Source: Hondaea fermentalgiana (Eukaryota > Sar > Bigyra > Thraustochytrida > Thraustochytriidae). From it: a DNA stretch of 32,575 bases. The stretch is from positions 1-32,575 of the forward strand of contig NPFB01000130.1 in NCBI GenBank assembly GCA_014084085.1. The letters are read 5' to 3'. The notes under the pieces were generated by a model. That model worked only from the letters and a program-made list of their open reading frames with translations. It was not told the DNA's origin and made no database searches. This document shows positions 25,014 to 32,575 of this stretch, piece after piece (the stretch's first letter is position 1; every line of letters begins with the position of its first letter). Made by a program: the position numbers and the translations under genes.

Positions 25014-27554
25014 TCAGATGGCCGCCCGCGCGGCAGCCGAGACTACCTCGGGACCAGTTCCCTCGTCGGCGGCAGCAGCTTCGGCCGTGAGCGTGTGCAT
25101 GTAGGTGGCGTCGAGGTTGTCCTCGCCGTAGTCAAACTGGATCACGCTGCCGTCGACGACGTTGCGGACCATGCGCTTGCCGTCGCCGCCATCGCAGACA
25201 ATTGCCTTCTCGAGCGACTTGACCAGCCGCCGCTGCTGCGCCCCGGTCTCGCTCGTCTTGCACGCCGTGTCGATCATTGTGATGCGCGACGGCTTGGCGT
25301 GGTTCCAGAACTGCGTTGGCGTCAGGCCCTGCACGAACGAGTTGAGCACGAAGCCACGGGCGTCGAGGCCGGGGTCAAACTTGCTAAAGTGCGGCAAGGT
25401 GCGCGTGTTGTGCGCCAGCTCAGGCTCCAAGCGGCCCAACGCGGAGAACTGCTGCCCCACGCTGCGGGTGATCTGGTTGAAGTTGATCACCGACCCCTTG
25501 CTGCCTGCGGTGATCATGTCGAGCAGGCGGTTGTCACCGCACTCCGGCGGCGGGAGCTGTGTGATGGCGTTGAGGGCCTCGCAGAGAGCAGGCTCGTCGG
25601 GCAAGCGCCCCTGCTCAAAGTCGCTGCGGATCAGCTTATCCAGCCCCTCCGCATCCAGCGGAGCGTGCTCGACGATGCAGTCGCCGATGCCCACGGAGAA
25701 GCCGCGCTGGTCCAAAAAGTGGTCGGCGCAGCGCTGCACGAGATGCATGAAACGCGCCGCGACCGAGTGCCCGTGCCGCAGAAAGACCTCGTGCACGAGC
25801 CCGCCGTCTGCAATACCGAGCGAGGCCTTGGAGAGGACCGCCTGCACGACGCGGCCTTCGCGCAAGACCACGCCGGCTCGGGCAAAATCGCCCAGATTGA
25901 TTCCCAGTTCAAAAAATACCAGGTCCAGCAGCTGAAAGCCTGCGTGCTGCGCGCGCGGCTTGAGCAACACCGGAGCCGCGGCCGCCTCGGCGGCGGGAGA
26001 GCAGGAGAGACCGGCCTTGTATGCGATATCCCAAAAGTCTCGCGGCTCGAGGTGCGCGCGGCTGAGGAGATACGCGCCCAGCAGCGAGTCTTGCGTGAGG
26101 CCTAGCAGCGGCCGCGAGCCTTGGCTGCTCACGATGTTGGTGCTCATGAGCATAAGCTCCTGGAGCTCGGCGCGACTGGCCTCGTCCTGCGGCACATGGA
26201 TGTTCAGCTCGTCGCCGTCGCAGTCGCCAGCGAGCCCGGACATCCCGCTGTAGTTCATGCGAATCGTATCGCAGTCAAAAATACGGACAAACATGGCGAC
26301 CATCGACGCGCGGTGCAGACTCGGCTGGCGATTCACGGCCACCACATCGCCGTCCACGAGAGAACGCTCGACGATGTCGCCCACTTCAACCATGGCGAGC
26401 AGCTGCTGCCGGGGCAGCGCGTCCGCGTAAAAGCGCTGCCCGCTGCGCTTGCGGATGTAGCGAATCCGCCACCGGCCCAGTGCGTCGCGGTTGAGGTCGT
26501 TCACCACAACCGGCACCGTGAGGTTCTCGCAGCAAGAACGCGGCAGCCCCACCTCATTGAGCCCCAGCACTGGGTCGCCCGAGAGGACGGTGCGGGCGCA
26601 GAACTCGACGCGCTTCCCCATGAGGTTCCCGCGGATGCGGCCTTGCTTGCCGTCAACGAGCTGCCGCAGGCCGCCCGCCTCGGCCACGCGCGGGCGCAGC
26701 GCCCGCGTTGTGTTGCGCGAGTCGAAGAGCACGTTCACCGCATCCTGAAGCTCGCAAACATACTCGTCCACAAGGGCCGAGTGCATGCGCTGGTCCAGCG
26801 CCGTGCGCAGTTGATCGTTCTTCTTGAGCACTGCGCCGTACAGCAGAGTTAGGCTGTGCGGGCGCCACGTCCCGTTGGAGTTGGTGGGCGTTCTCCCAAT
26901 CACCGGCAGCACCGGCAGCGCCGTGATGAAAACCACGTCCGTCAGCGTCTCGTACCGCGAGAAGGCTTCGCCCAGTCCCGCGACGAAGTCTTCGCGGGGA
27001 ATCGCCGCGACCCATGCGTGCAGCTCCCGCAGAGATATTTCGCGCTCCCCCGCGCGGAATTGCACGCGCAGGCCGGACCGGCGCGGTGCGGCCGCGTGCA
27101 CGTGGTCTCGGAGCTGCTGAGGGTTGCCGGTATCCACGCGACGGCGCTTGCCCTCGCGCGAATCGACGCGAGTGGCTGCTGCACCGCGCACCACCATCAC
27201 TCGTGTCGATTCCTTGCCGCACGCGCAGACGCCGCGCAGACGGCGGCAGCAGCGAGCGCAAAAGCCGCGCAGCGCGCGCGCCAGGATCGAGCTCCGGAAA
27301 CTCGGGTTCAAGACGGGGATAACTAGCTCGATGTGCCCGAAGTGACCCGGGCAGCCACGCGCGCCTTCGCCACAGGAAGCGCATACTTTGTTCAGGAAGG
27401 CGCCCATGCGCGTGTCATGGAGCGTGTGATTTGGCCCCAACACGACATTTGTCGAGGGGACGGTTACCTCAACGCGAGAGATGGCTCGCCGTACCTCCTG
27501 TGGAGAGGGAGGCGAAAACTCCACGCGCCCGATGCACGCGTCGGTGGCTCTCAT
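25014..27554 (-). CDS. DNA-directed RNA polymerase largest subunit, A'-like N-terminal two-thirds (846 aa)
   Basis: Clear RPB1 family. The clamp zinc site is C58-C61-C68-H71 in CASCGEGARGCPGHFGH, with a second Cys cluster at 99-112. The lid/rudder region leads to RGNLMGKRVEFCARTV and RQPSLHRASM. The active-site metal loop is D444-C445-D446-G447-D448 (usual DFDGD; all three aspartates kept), followed by ELNIHVPQ. The bridge-helix area has GLTPTQFWNHA, then DTACKTSETG, QRRLVKSLE and QFDYGEDNLDA. The protein ends about 30 residues later, where archaeal A' subunits end; the A''-equivalent third (jaw and rest of the trigger/cleft) is missing here. I chose the ATG at 27554, since the one at 27680 runs into the divergent gene and a TATATA lies 41-46 nt before 27554. 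Confidence 0.95.
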   Translation of the reverse strand: MRATDACIGRVEFSPPSPQEVRRAISRVEVTVPSTNVVLGPNHTLHDTRMGAFLNKVCASCGEGARGCPGHFGHIELVIPVLNPSFRSSILARALRGFCARCCRRLRGVCACGKESTRVMVVRGAAATRVDSREGKRRRVDTGNPQQLRDHVHAAAPRRSGLRVQFRAGEREISLRELHAWVAAIPREDFVAGLGEAFSRYETLTDVVFITALPVLPVIGRTPTNSNGTWRPHSLTLLYGAVLKKNDQLRTALDQRMHSALVDEYVCELQDAVNVLFDSRNTTRALRPRVAEAGGLRQLVDGKQGRIRGNLMGKRVEFCARTVLSGDPVLGLNEVGLPRSCCENLTVPVVVNDLNRDALGRWRIRYIRKRSGQRFYADALPRQQLLAMVEVGDIVERSLVDGDVVAVNRQPSLHRASMVAMFVRIFDCDTIRMNYSGMSGLAGDCDGDELNIHVPQDEASRAELQELMLMSTNIVSSQGSRPLLGLTQDSLLGAYLLSRAHLEPRDFWDIAYKAGLSCSPAAEAAAAPVLLKPRAQHAGFQLLDLVFFELGINLGDFARAGVVLREGRVVQAVLSKASLGIADGGLVHEVFLRHGHSVAARFMHLVQRCADHFLDQRGFSVGIGDCIVEHAPLDAEGLDKLIRSDFEQGRLPDEPALCEALNAITQLPPPECGDNRLLDMITAGSKGSVINFNQITRSVGQQFSALGRLEPELAHNTRTLPHFSKFDPGLDARGFVLNSFVQGLTPTQFWNHAKPSRITMIDTACKTSETGAQQRRLVKSLEKAIVCDGGDGKRMVRNVVDGSVIQFDYGEDNLDATYMHTLTAEAAAADEGTGPEVVSAAARAAI

Positions 27555-27592
27555 TCTGTCCGCAGCTTCACGGTCGCAGCAGCGCGGGGCAT

Positions 27593-27602
27593 CATATATA
27601 AG
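27593..27602. promoter_or_regulatory. Bidirectional TATA-like element between polymerase subunit and 1189-aa gene
   Basis: CATATATAAG contains a palindromic TATATA (27595-27600). It lies 44-49 nt before the rightward ATG at 27644 and 41-46 nt before the leftward ATG at 27554, so one element is placed to serve both genes. Confidence 0.6.
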
Positions 27603-27643
27603 ATCGTCTACCCTGGGGTAAACGCGGAGGGAAAGTGAAGGGG

Positions 27644-30600
27644 ATGAAGCGAGACCATTCTCCGCCCAAAACCAAGCCATCGGCCAAAAAGCCCAAGGCG
27701 GCTGAAAAAAATGAACGCCATCACTACGAGTACAAAGTCAAGTATGCCGGGGGCGATTGGCAAGGCAAGATTGCTTCAGACGACCTGAAAATGCTGGTTG
27801 CGAGCTTTTACAAGATGATTCGCAAAACCGATGCCAGTGATCTCGACCGGCATGTCCAGGAATTGTCACGCAATGGCAGATTGGTGGTTGGTCACGAAGC
27901 AGAACTTATCCCGAACGACGCAAGCGATGCGAAAGGCGCCAAACCAAAAAAATACCATTTTACCTTTCAGCTAGAGACGTACGCTCCCCAACAAGAGAAA
28001 TGGGAGCGTCTCAACTACGGTCACAGGATGTCAATGCAAGAGGGCTTTAGCTTCGATACGATCCGTCGCCTTGACCTCAACGGGCGACCTACCGCTTTCG
28101 ATCCTGATCACGGCGACGGCTCGAAGTTCGAAACGAACATTTTCGACCCCGAGTTCTACTCCCAAAACATCAATGGGATTCTGCTGGAACTGGATGATCA
28201 TTTGCAGCTATTGATGCAAGAGATGGGATTGGCGTTTGGCGCTTCAGACGAGATCGGAGGTTGTTACGTTTGCATTCGGTACCGGAGGAGAAGGGATGGC
28301 AGAGTACATTTGAGGAACTTTTCAATCAAGCAACAATCCATCGAAAATGTAGCCAAGTCTCTTTGGAGTATTTTGAAAAGTGAAAAATGGTACAACGATA
28401 AAATGGTGACAGAAGAAGTCGCGGTGTCGCTGTTCATGAATGCGTTTGCATTTGCAGGCCACGTCGGCTTAACGTACGTGGCCAGCCTGTGCTGCGCTCA
28501 GCATGCATCGGCCGTCGTCTACAGCGAGGATTCCGATGATGGGGGTGACAAAAAGGAAAATGCGCCCGCCCAATACCTTGACTTCATCAGCTTGAAAGAT
28601 GCGAAGTCTGTGGGGGCCTTGAACTGGCTCGACGCCGGCCTAGAGTACTCAGGTCGGTCTTTCGGCAATGAACCATTACGAATTTCCAACTTCAACGCAG
28701 CGCGAACGTGTTATCTTCTATTCTGCTCAGTCATAGAGGGATTTGCGCCTGTACCTAAACCAGCCACACCTACGGGAAGGCAGTTGGCCCCTCCCATGAA
28801 TTTTATTCGTAATCCGTGGATCTTCGGAAGCCATCTTCTTTTCTTTTGTCAACTCTTAGACAGCCCATCGAAGTTCCTGGGCGAAAACATGAAGGAGAGT
28901 TTTGTGGGATCGGTATCTGACACCTTCAATTTCATTCGAAAAGATCCATCTTTTCCCAGATTTTACGATTATGCACTTCAGTCATCCAACAGAAGAGCTT
29001 ACCCTCGTTCGGACGACTATCCCTACTATTCCTGCACGTGGAGATACGGGAAGTTCGATACTCGATATAGTGACGAGGAGAGGAGGAGAGCTGAAGCGTG
29101 GCGAAGAGAGACCTCTGGCCTTGAAATTGGCGACCTCTTTAATGAGGAAACAAACAACGTTATTCCAGTTCGCTCGGATGACGAATTAAGCACCACCAGC
29201 GCAGGCATAGTAGATGAGGAAGGAAACGATGCGCACCAGACGAGCGACGCGCAAGCAGATCAGCAGGGCGACGCGCAAGCAGATCAGCAGGGCGACGCGC
29301 AAGCAGCCACACAGGCCGCCCCTGGTCTATCCCCCAGCGCCGGGGGAGAGGAAAATGACGACAGCGAAGAGGAAAATGATGACGGAAATGAAAGCGTCGC
29401 TGGCGACGACGTCATGTCAGAGACATCTAGCGAAATGGTTGGGTGGAATATATGGGTTCCAAACGTCAGTGCCAAGGCACCGTCACTCATCGAACTCCTC
29501 AAGACTGGTCAAGAGAATGGCAAATCGCAAGAGAATGGCAAATCGGAAGAGAATGGCAAATCGCAATACATCAATATCCAGGTCATTGTCGGTGCAAGAT
29601 CAAGACACGAGGTAGCCAATAATCGCAGCAATAGCACTCGTCTTCCAGTAAAACGCTTTATTACTGCACGTGGAAAGAATTCCCAGGACCTAATGAAAAA
29701 AGTGGCACATTCCCTTGGCTCATTGCTGAACCCCCGTTCCTTAGAAAAAGCCAACAAGGACAGCATCATCAAGGGATTCTTGAGCACTGCAAACGCAAAG
29801 ATCGAGAACGAGGCTGGCACTGGCCAAGCGACTGGCGCTGGCCAAGCGACTGGCGCTGGCCAAACGACTGGCGCTGACCAAACGACTGGCCAAGCGGCTG
29901 GCGCTGGCCAAGCGGCTGAAGATGAGACGCAAAAGGAACAGGTCTCCAAGGCGCAAAAGAAAAAGACCTCTAAGGCGCGAAAGAAGAGTGAAAAAAAGCC
30001 GTTCAACTTGGGTCGCGAAAAAATGAAGATCTATAAATTTCTGATTTCCTTGTTGAATAGTCCCTCAACAAAAGCACTGGCTGGATACGAGCACGGGTTC
30101 AGTTCAAAATATGGGATGGTCACCAATTTCTTTTTCACCCCAGGAGAACAGAAATTTGGTATGGAAATGTCATACAAGATGAATGGAAAATTTGTCAAGC
30201 GTTGTAACGAGAATCTGAAACCCGAGAATGCCGCATTGGAAGTAATGACACAGGCCGAACCTGACATTCTGGCGGTGCTTTTCAATCTCATGATTCAAAA
30301 GGTGCTTAAAGAAACAGGCCCACCTGGTGTGTCTTTTCATTTCGCCTCGATCTGCAACTGGAAAATCATCCCCCGTTTTATTGAATACAAACCTGAGATC
30401 TTCTCGGAAAAACGCAAAATTTCAAAGAGTCCATGTCTCGATAGAATGTGCTTAGAGGCCGAAGGGAAGATCACGCTAACTCTGCTGTCAAAAAATGAAG
30501 AAATTGAAGAGGTGACCTCGTTTGACGTTGATGACTGGGTGAAAGCAATAAAGAAAATTGAGCTGTGGCTTCGCAAGCACACGGAGCTACCCAAGGAGAT

Positions 30601-31213
30601 TGACAGCGCGTTCATTTTCTACTTTGTTTGCCGCGGGGGCTTCGACAAACTGCAGGGAATGCTTCGCTTCTTACTATTTCCCATGGGGAAAGGATGCAAG
30701 GTTCTGTACCAATCAGACGAAACTCAGACAAGTAATCCAAGAAACGGGTTGACTTACTTTATGAAGAACGGGAGAGAAAAAGACGTCATCATTCGATCAT
30801 GCAGGGCGGGTGATGTCTATGACAAGATGCAAGGGCTCAACGATATCGACCGGTCCAACGTCGCGGTACTTATGCAGTTTCTCAACTTCCGCCGCAGGAT
30901 AGAGCTGACCGTGACATATAGAAGCACCGGGCTGGAGGACATTCTTGACTCGGGGATCCACATGACTCCGATTCGCGCTGCCAAAGCAATGCGAAGAATT
31001 ATTGCTGATAAAAATTTTCTCTCGCGAAGAGATCTCGCATTTGTTCAACCGCCGGATGAAATCAAGAAAGATCTGTGGGCAGATACGTTTCTGGAAAACG
31101 CAATTCGTAAAATGAGGTCGAGTGAGCAATTCAATAGGCAGTTCGAGAATCCGGTGTTTAAAGTCCATGAAATTACCGGATCTGGGATCGAAATGTGGCG
31201 AACAATCGGGTAA
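27644..31213 (+). CDS. Large basic/low-complexity protein of unknown function (1189 aa)
   Basis: No family recognised. The N-terminus is strongly basic (KPSAKKPKAAEK), followed by a globular half to about residue 500. A disordered acidic Gln/Asp/Glu-rich region (~520-600) comes next. Then three short tandem-repeat tracts are embedded around a conserved-looking segment (~610-720), a Lys-rich stretch KKKTSKARKK (~774-786), and a globular C-terminal third. There is no signal peptide or membrane helix. A GTG at 27635 is in frame, but the ATG at 27644 fits the promoter spacing. GC is lower than in the genes to the left and similar to the 1513-aa gene at the other end, which also has globular ends and a low-complexity centre. 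The two proteins do not visibly share sequence. A nucleic-acid-associated or virion-core protein is possible (inference). Confidence 0.85.
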   Translation: MKRDHSPPKTKPSAKKPKAAEKNERHHYEYKVKYAGGDWQGKIASDDLKMLVASFYKMIRKTDASDLDRHVQELSRNGRLVVGHEAELIPNDASDAKGAKPKKYHFTFQLETYAPQQEKWERLNYGHRMSMQEGFSFDTIRRLDLNGRPTAFDPDHGDGSKFETNIFDPEFYSQNINGILLELDDHLQLLMQEMGLAFGASDEIGGCYVCIRYRRRRDGRVHLRNFSIKQQSIENVAKSLWSILKSEKWYNDKMVTEEVAVSLFMNAFAFAGHVGLTYVASLCCAQHASAVVYSEDSDDGGDKKENAPAQYLDFISLKDAKSVGALNWLDAGLEYSGRSFGNEPLRISNFNAARTCYLLFCSVIEGFAPVPKPATPTGRQLAPPMNFIRNPWIFGSHLLFFCQLLDSPSKFLGENMKESFVGSVSDTFNFIRKDPSFPRFYDYALQSSNRRAYPRSDDYPYYSCTWRYGKFDTRYSDEERRRAEAWRRETSGLEIGDLFNEETNNVIPVRSDDELSTTSAGIVDEEGNDAHQTSDAQADQQGDAQADQQGDAQAATQAAPGLSPSAGGEENDDSEEENDDGNESVAGDDVMSETSSEMVGWNIWVPNVSAKAPSLIELLKTGQENGKSQENGKSEENGKSQYINIQVIVGARSRHEVANNRSNSTRLPVKRFITARGKNSQDLMKKVAHSLGSLLNPRSLEKANKDSIIKGFLSTANAKIENEAGTGQATGAGQATGAGQTTGADQTTGQAAGAGQAAEDETQKEQVSKAQKKKTSKARKKSEKKPFNLGREKMKIYKFLISLLNSPSTKALAGYEHGFSSKYGMVTNFFFTPGEQKFGMEMSYKMNGKFVKRCNENLKPENAALEVMTQAEPDILAVLFNLMIQKVLKETGPPGVSFHFASICNWKIIPRFIEYKPEIFSEKRKISKSPCLDRMCLEAEGKITLTLLSKNEEIEEVTSFDVDDWVKAIKKIELWLRKHTELPKEIDSAFIFYFVCRGGFDKLQGMLRFLLFPMGKGCKVLYQSDETQTSNPRNGLTYFMKNGREKDVIIRSCRAGDVYDKMQGLNDIDRSNVAVLMQFLNFRRRIELTVTYRSTGLEDILDSGIHMTPIRAAKAMRRIIADKNFLSRRDLAFVQPPDEIKKDLWADTFLENAIRKMRSSEQFNRQFENPVFKVHEITGSGIEMWRTIG
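29246..29305 (+). repeat. 24-bp tandem repeat, 2.5 copies, coding DAQADQQG
   Basis: Two identical 24-bp units (29246-29269, 29270-29293) and a 12-bp partial copy lie in the disordered middle of the 1189-aa protein. The period is a multiple of three, so the frame is kept. Confidence 0.9.
29510..29563 (+). repeat. 18-bp tandem repeat, 3 copies, coding QENGKS
   Basis: Three 18-bp units, two identical and one with a single base change (C to G, turning Gln into Glu). Confidence 0.9.
29822..29920 (+). repeat. 18-bp tandem repeat, ~6 copies, coding GQATGA-type units
   Basis: Units begin at 29822, 29840, 29858, 29876, 29888 and 29906. One unit is shortened by 6 bp, keeping the frame. Copies differ by a few substitutions, so the array is somewhat older than the 24-bp one. 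Confidence 0.88.
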
Positions 31214-31230
31214 AGTAATTTCATTTTCAG

Positions 31231-31238
31231 CATATATT
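31231..31238 (+). promoter_or_regulatory. TATA-like element for the coiled-coil gene
   Basis: CATATATT within GCATATATTGA lies 43-50 nt before the ATG at 31281. Confidence 0.5.
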
Positions 31239-31280
31239 GATTGAAGCGAGTGAATAGGACGAAAGGAGGGTGCGGTAGAA

Positions 31281-32575
31281 ATGTCAGACGAGGCAGCTGA
31301 CGCGGAGGTATACCTTGATCTGCACGTGGAAAGTCCCAGCATTGACGTCGAAACTGATGGCAAAAGAAAACGCGAAGAAGAGAGTGCGGATCACGGTGAA
31401 GAAAATAAGAGGAAATACGTGACATTAGATTTGGGCGAAACGCCCGATGAACCAGTGTACACAGCGCCATCGGATACTTCTGAAGCGACCGAAGGCGCCC
31501 CTTCCTCTTTTCAGGATGGAGCAAATCTCGCCGCAGTTGAAAGTTATAGACGCGAAAACCGGGAGCTACGAAAATGGATTTTTCGCGCAAGAGAATCTGC
31601 TAAAAGGGCCGCGCCTCGCGAAAAGCTGCCTCTGGAACAAAAGATTGGACACATGCTATCCGAGCTAGCAAGAAATCAACAAGATATGCTTCGGCGTAAG
31701 CTGAAAGATCTAAATGCCGACTTGGATGCGGCGCGTTCACGGCTTGGCAGCTCCACGCCGGATGACGCAGAGTCTCAAAAGGTGGAGATAGAGCGTTTGC
31801 TCTCTGAGAAAAGGGACTTGGAAAATCAAGCCGGCGAGGTGAATCGGATAAGCTCGACTGAGCAAAGGGCCCAAAGTTACCGCATCGAGCTGGCAGAAGC
31901 GCTTGCACAGGCTGAAAAAGCAATGGACGGTCAGAGGCCGCTCTACGCCAAGATTCAAAGTCTGACAACCTCACTCGTCGATGCAAATCAGGGAAAACTG
32001 AGGCTCCAAGAAATCGTTTCGAGGCTGGAGGCTCAGGTAGACGAGTTTCCTTCCTCAGGCACCGATGAGGAAAGGGAAAAGGACGAGCTCAAGCGACAGA
32101 TTGTTTCTCTGAAAGATAAGCTGAACGAAATGAAAAATGACGCTGCACGCTTCGAAGCTGAGATGCATCTTTTAAATGATTCAAAGAAACGAACAACGCA
32201 GGCGCTGGGCGAAACTCAAGACGCGCTAGAAAACGCCAATAGGATCGCTGACGCGACGTACCACCAGGAATTAGGTGATTTGCGAAATGAGCTATTTGCA
32301 AAGACAGAATCATTGGAATCCACCATGCTCGTCATGCAAAATTTGCGCGCGGGGATGCAGGAACTGCGTGGGCAGAATGAAGAACTGAACAACAACCTAG
32401 CACAAGCACTAGCAGATAAGCAAACAGCGCTGGAAGCGCAAAACACGCTTGGTGAACAAAGCAAAGGGCTGGAAAACAACCTAGCACAAGCGCTAGCAGA
32501 TAGGCAAACAGCGCTGGAAGCGCAACACACGCTTGGTGAACGAAACAAAAGGCTGGAAAACAACCTAGCACAAGC
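31281..32575 (+). CDS. Coiled-coil protein, 3' end outside window (431+ aa)
   Basis: The frame from the ATG at 31281 is open to the window edge, 68 bp after the previous gene. An in-frame stop at 31251-31253 and the TATA-like element at 31231 fix the start. The first ~85 residues are acidic and probably disordered, with a basic KRKREEE patch. From about residue 110 the sequence is almost all heptad-like helix rich in Glu, Lys, Gln, Leu and Ala, typical of a long parallel coiled coil. The last visible part is made of exact 28-residue units (four heptads) starting NNLAQALAD. Related folds include structural filaments, tethers and chromosome-associated proteins; no specific family is recognised. 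No membrane segment is seen in the visible part. Confidence 0.85.
   Translation, partial: MSDEAADAEVYLDLHVESPSIDVETDGKRKREEESADHGEENKRKYVTLDLGETPDEPVYTAPSDTSEATEGAPSSFQDGANLAAVESYRRENRELRKWIFRARESAKRAAPREKLPLEQKIGHMLSELARNQQDMLRRKLKDLNADLDAARSRLGSSTPDDAESQKVEIERLLSEKRDLENQAGEVNRISSTEQRAQSYRIELAEALAQAEKAMDGQRPLYAKIQSLTTSLVDANQGKLRLQEIVSRLEAQVDEFPSSGTDEEREKDELKRQIVSLKDKLNEMKNDAARFEAEMHLLNDSKKRTTQALGETQDALENANRIADATYHQELGDLRNELFAKTESLESTMLVMQNLRAGMQELRGQNEELNNNLAQALADKQTALEAQNTLGEQSKGLENNLAQALADRQTALEAQHTLGERNKRLENNLAQ
32391..32575 (+). repeat. 84-bp tandem repeat coding four heptads per unit, runs off the window
   Basis: Units start at 32391, 32475 and 32559, exactly 84 bp apart, with few substitutions between copies. 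Each encodes 28 residues (AxALADxQTALEAQxTLGE-like), so every added unit lengthens the coiled coil without breaking the heptad register. The true number of copies lies beyond the window. Confidence 0.92.

Noticed and set aside
24780..26105. Rightward ORF of 441 codons opposite the RNA polymerase gene
   Set aside because: The leftward strand encodes an unmistakable RPB1; this frame is its antisense.
27555..27680. Upstream starts for the polymerase (27680) and the 1189-aa gene (GTG at 27635)
   Set aside because: They make the divergent genes overlap and would put the TATATA inside the coding region of the polymerase; the ATGs at 27554 and 27644 fit the fixed promoter spacing.

Overview
The window looks like part of a large double-stranded DNA virus of a microbial eukaryote, or a copy of one in a eukaryotic genome. 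The evidence is a DNA-dependent RNA polymerase largest subunit of eukaryotic/archaeal type, intronless and tightly packed genes (most gaps 14-140 bp), frequent divergent gene pairs, and an AT-rich TATA-like element 43-50 nt upstream of most start codons. The Pro-Thr-rich stalked surface proteins resemble those of stramenopile or haptophyte algae and their viruses, but I cannot name a taxon. No tRNA, rRNA, CRISPR array or intact transposon was seen.

Left end (1-5.1 kb): the 3' end of a kinase-like gene, an AT-rich gap holding a remnant of a Ty1/copia reverse transcriptase, and a very long leftward gene (1513 aa) with two sets of internal tandem duplications. Base composition here is clearly lower in GC than in the middle.

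Middle (5.2-27.6 kb, GC-rich): a membrane-anchored sulfotransferase; a helical-repeat protein; a Pif1-type helicase divergent from a large tyrosine recombinase; a secreted subtilisin-like protease; a small leftward membrane protein; and seven rightward genes for type I membrane proteins. The first four of these seven form an A-B-A'-B' tandem of small lectin-like proteins. The last three are ~800-residue paralogues ending in a PAN/apple-like domain. Nearly all share one plan: signal peptide, ectodomain, Pro-Thr stalk, acidic patch, membrane helix, cysteine-rich short tail. A two-helix membrane protein with a PI-PLC-X-like domain follows. On the other strand lie a 66-codon ORF and the RNA polymerase A'-like subunit, which stops where archaeal subunit A' stops.

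Right end (27.6-32.6 kb, lower GC): a 1189-aa basic protein with several short tandem repeats, then a coiled-coil protein that runs off the window and contains in-register 28-residue repeats.

Inferred theme: a surface-glycoprotein module (stalked lectin-like and PAN proteins with a secretory-pathway protease, a sulfotransferase and a membrane phosphodiesterase) next to information-processing genes (RNA polymerase, helicase, recombinase). Functional links between these are inference from adjacency, not shown by the sequence.
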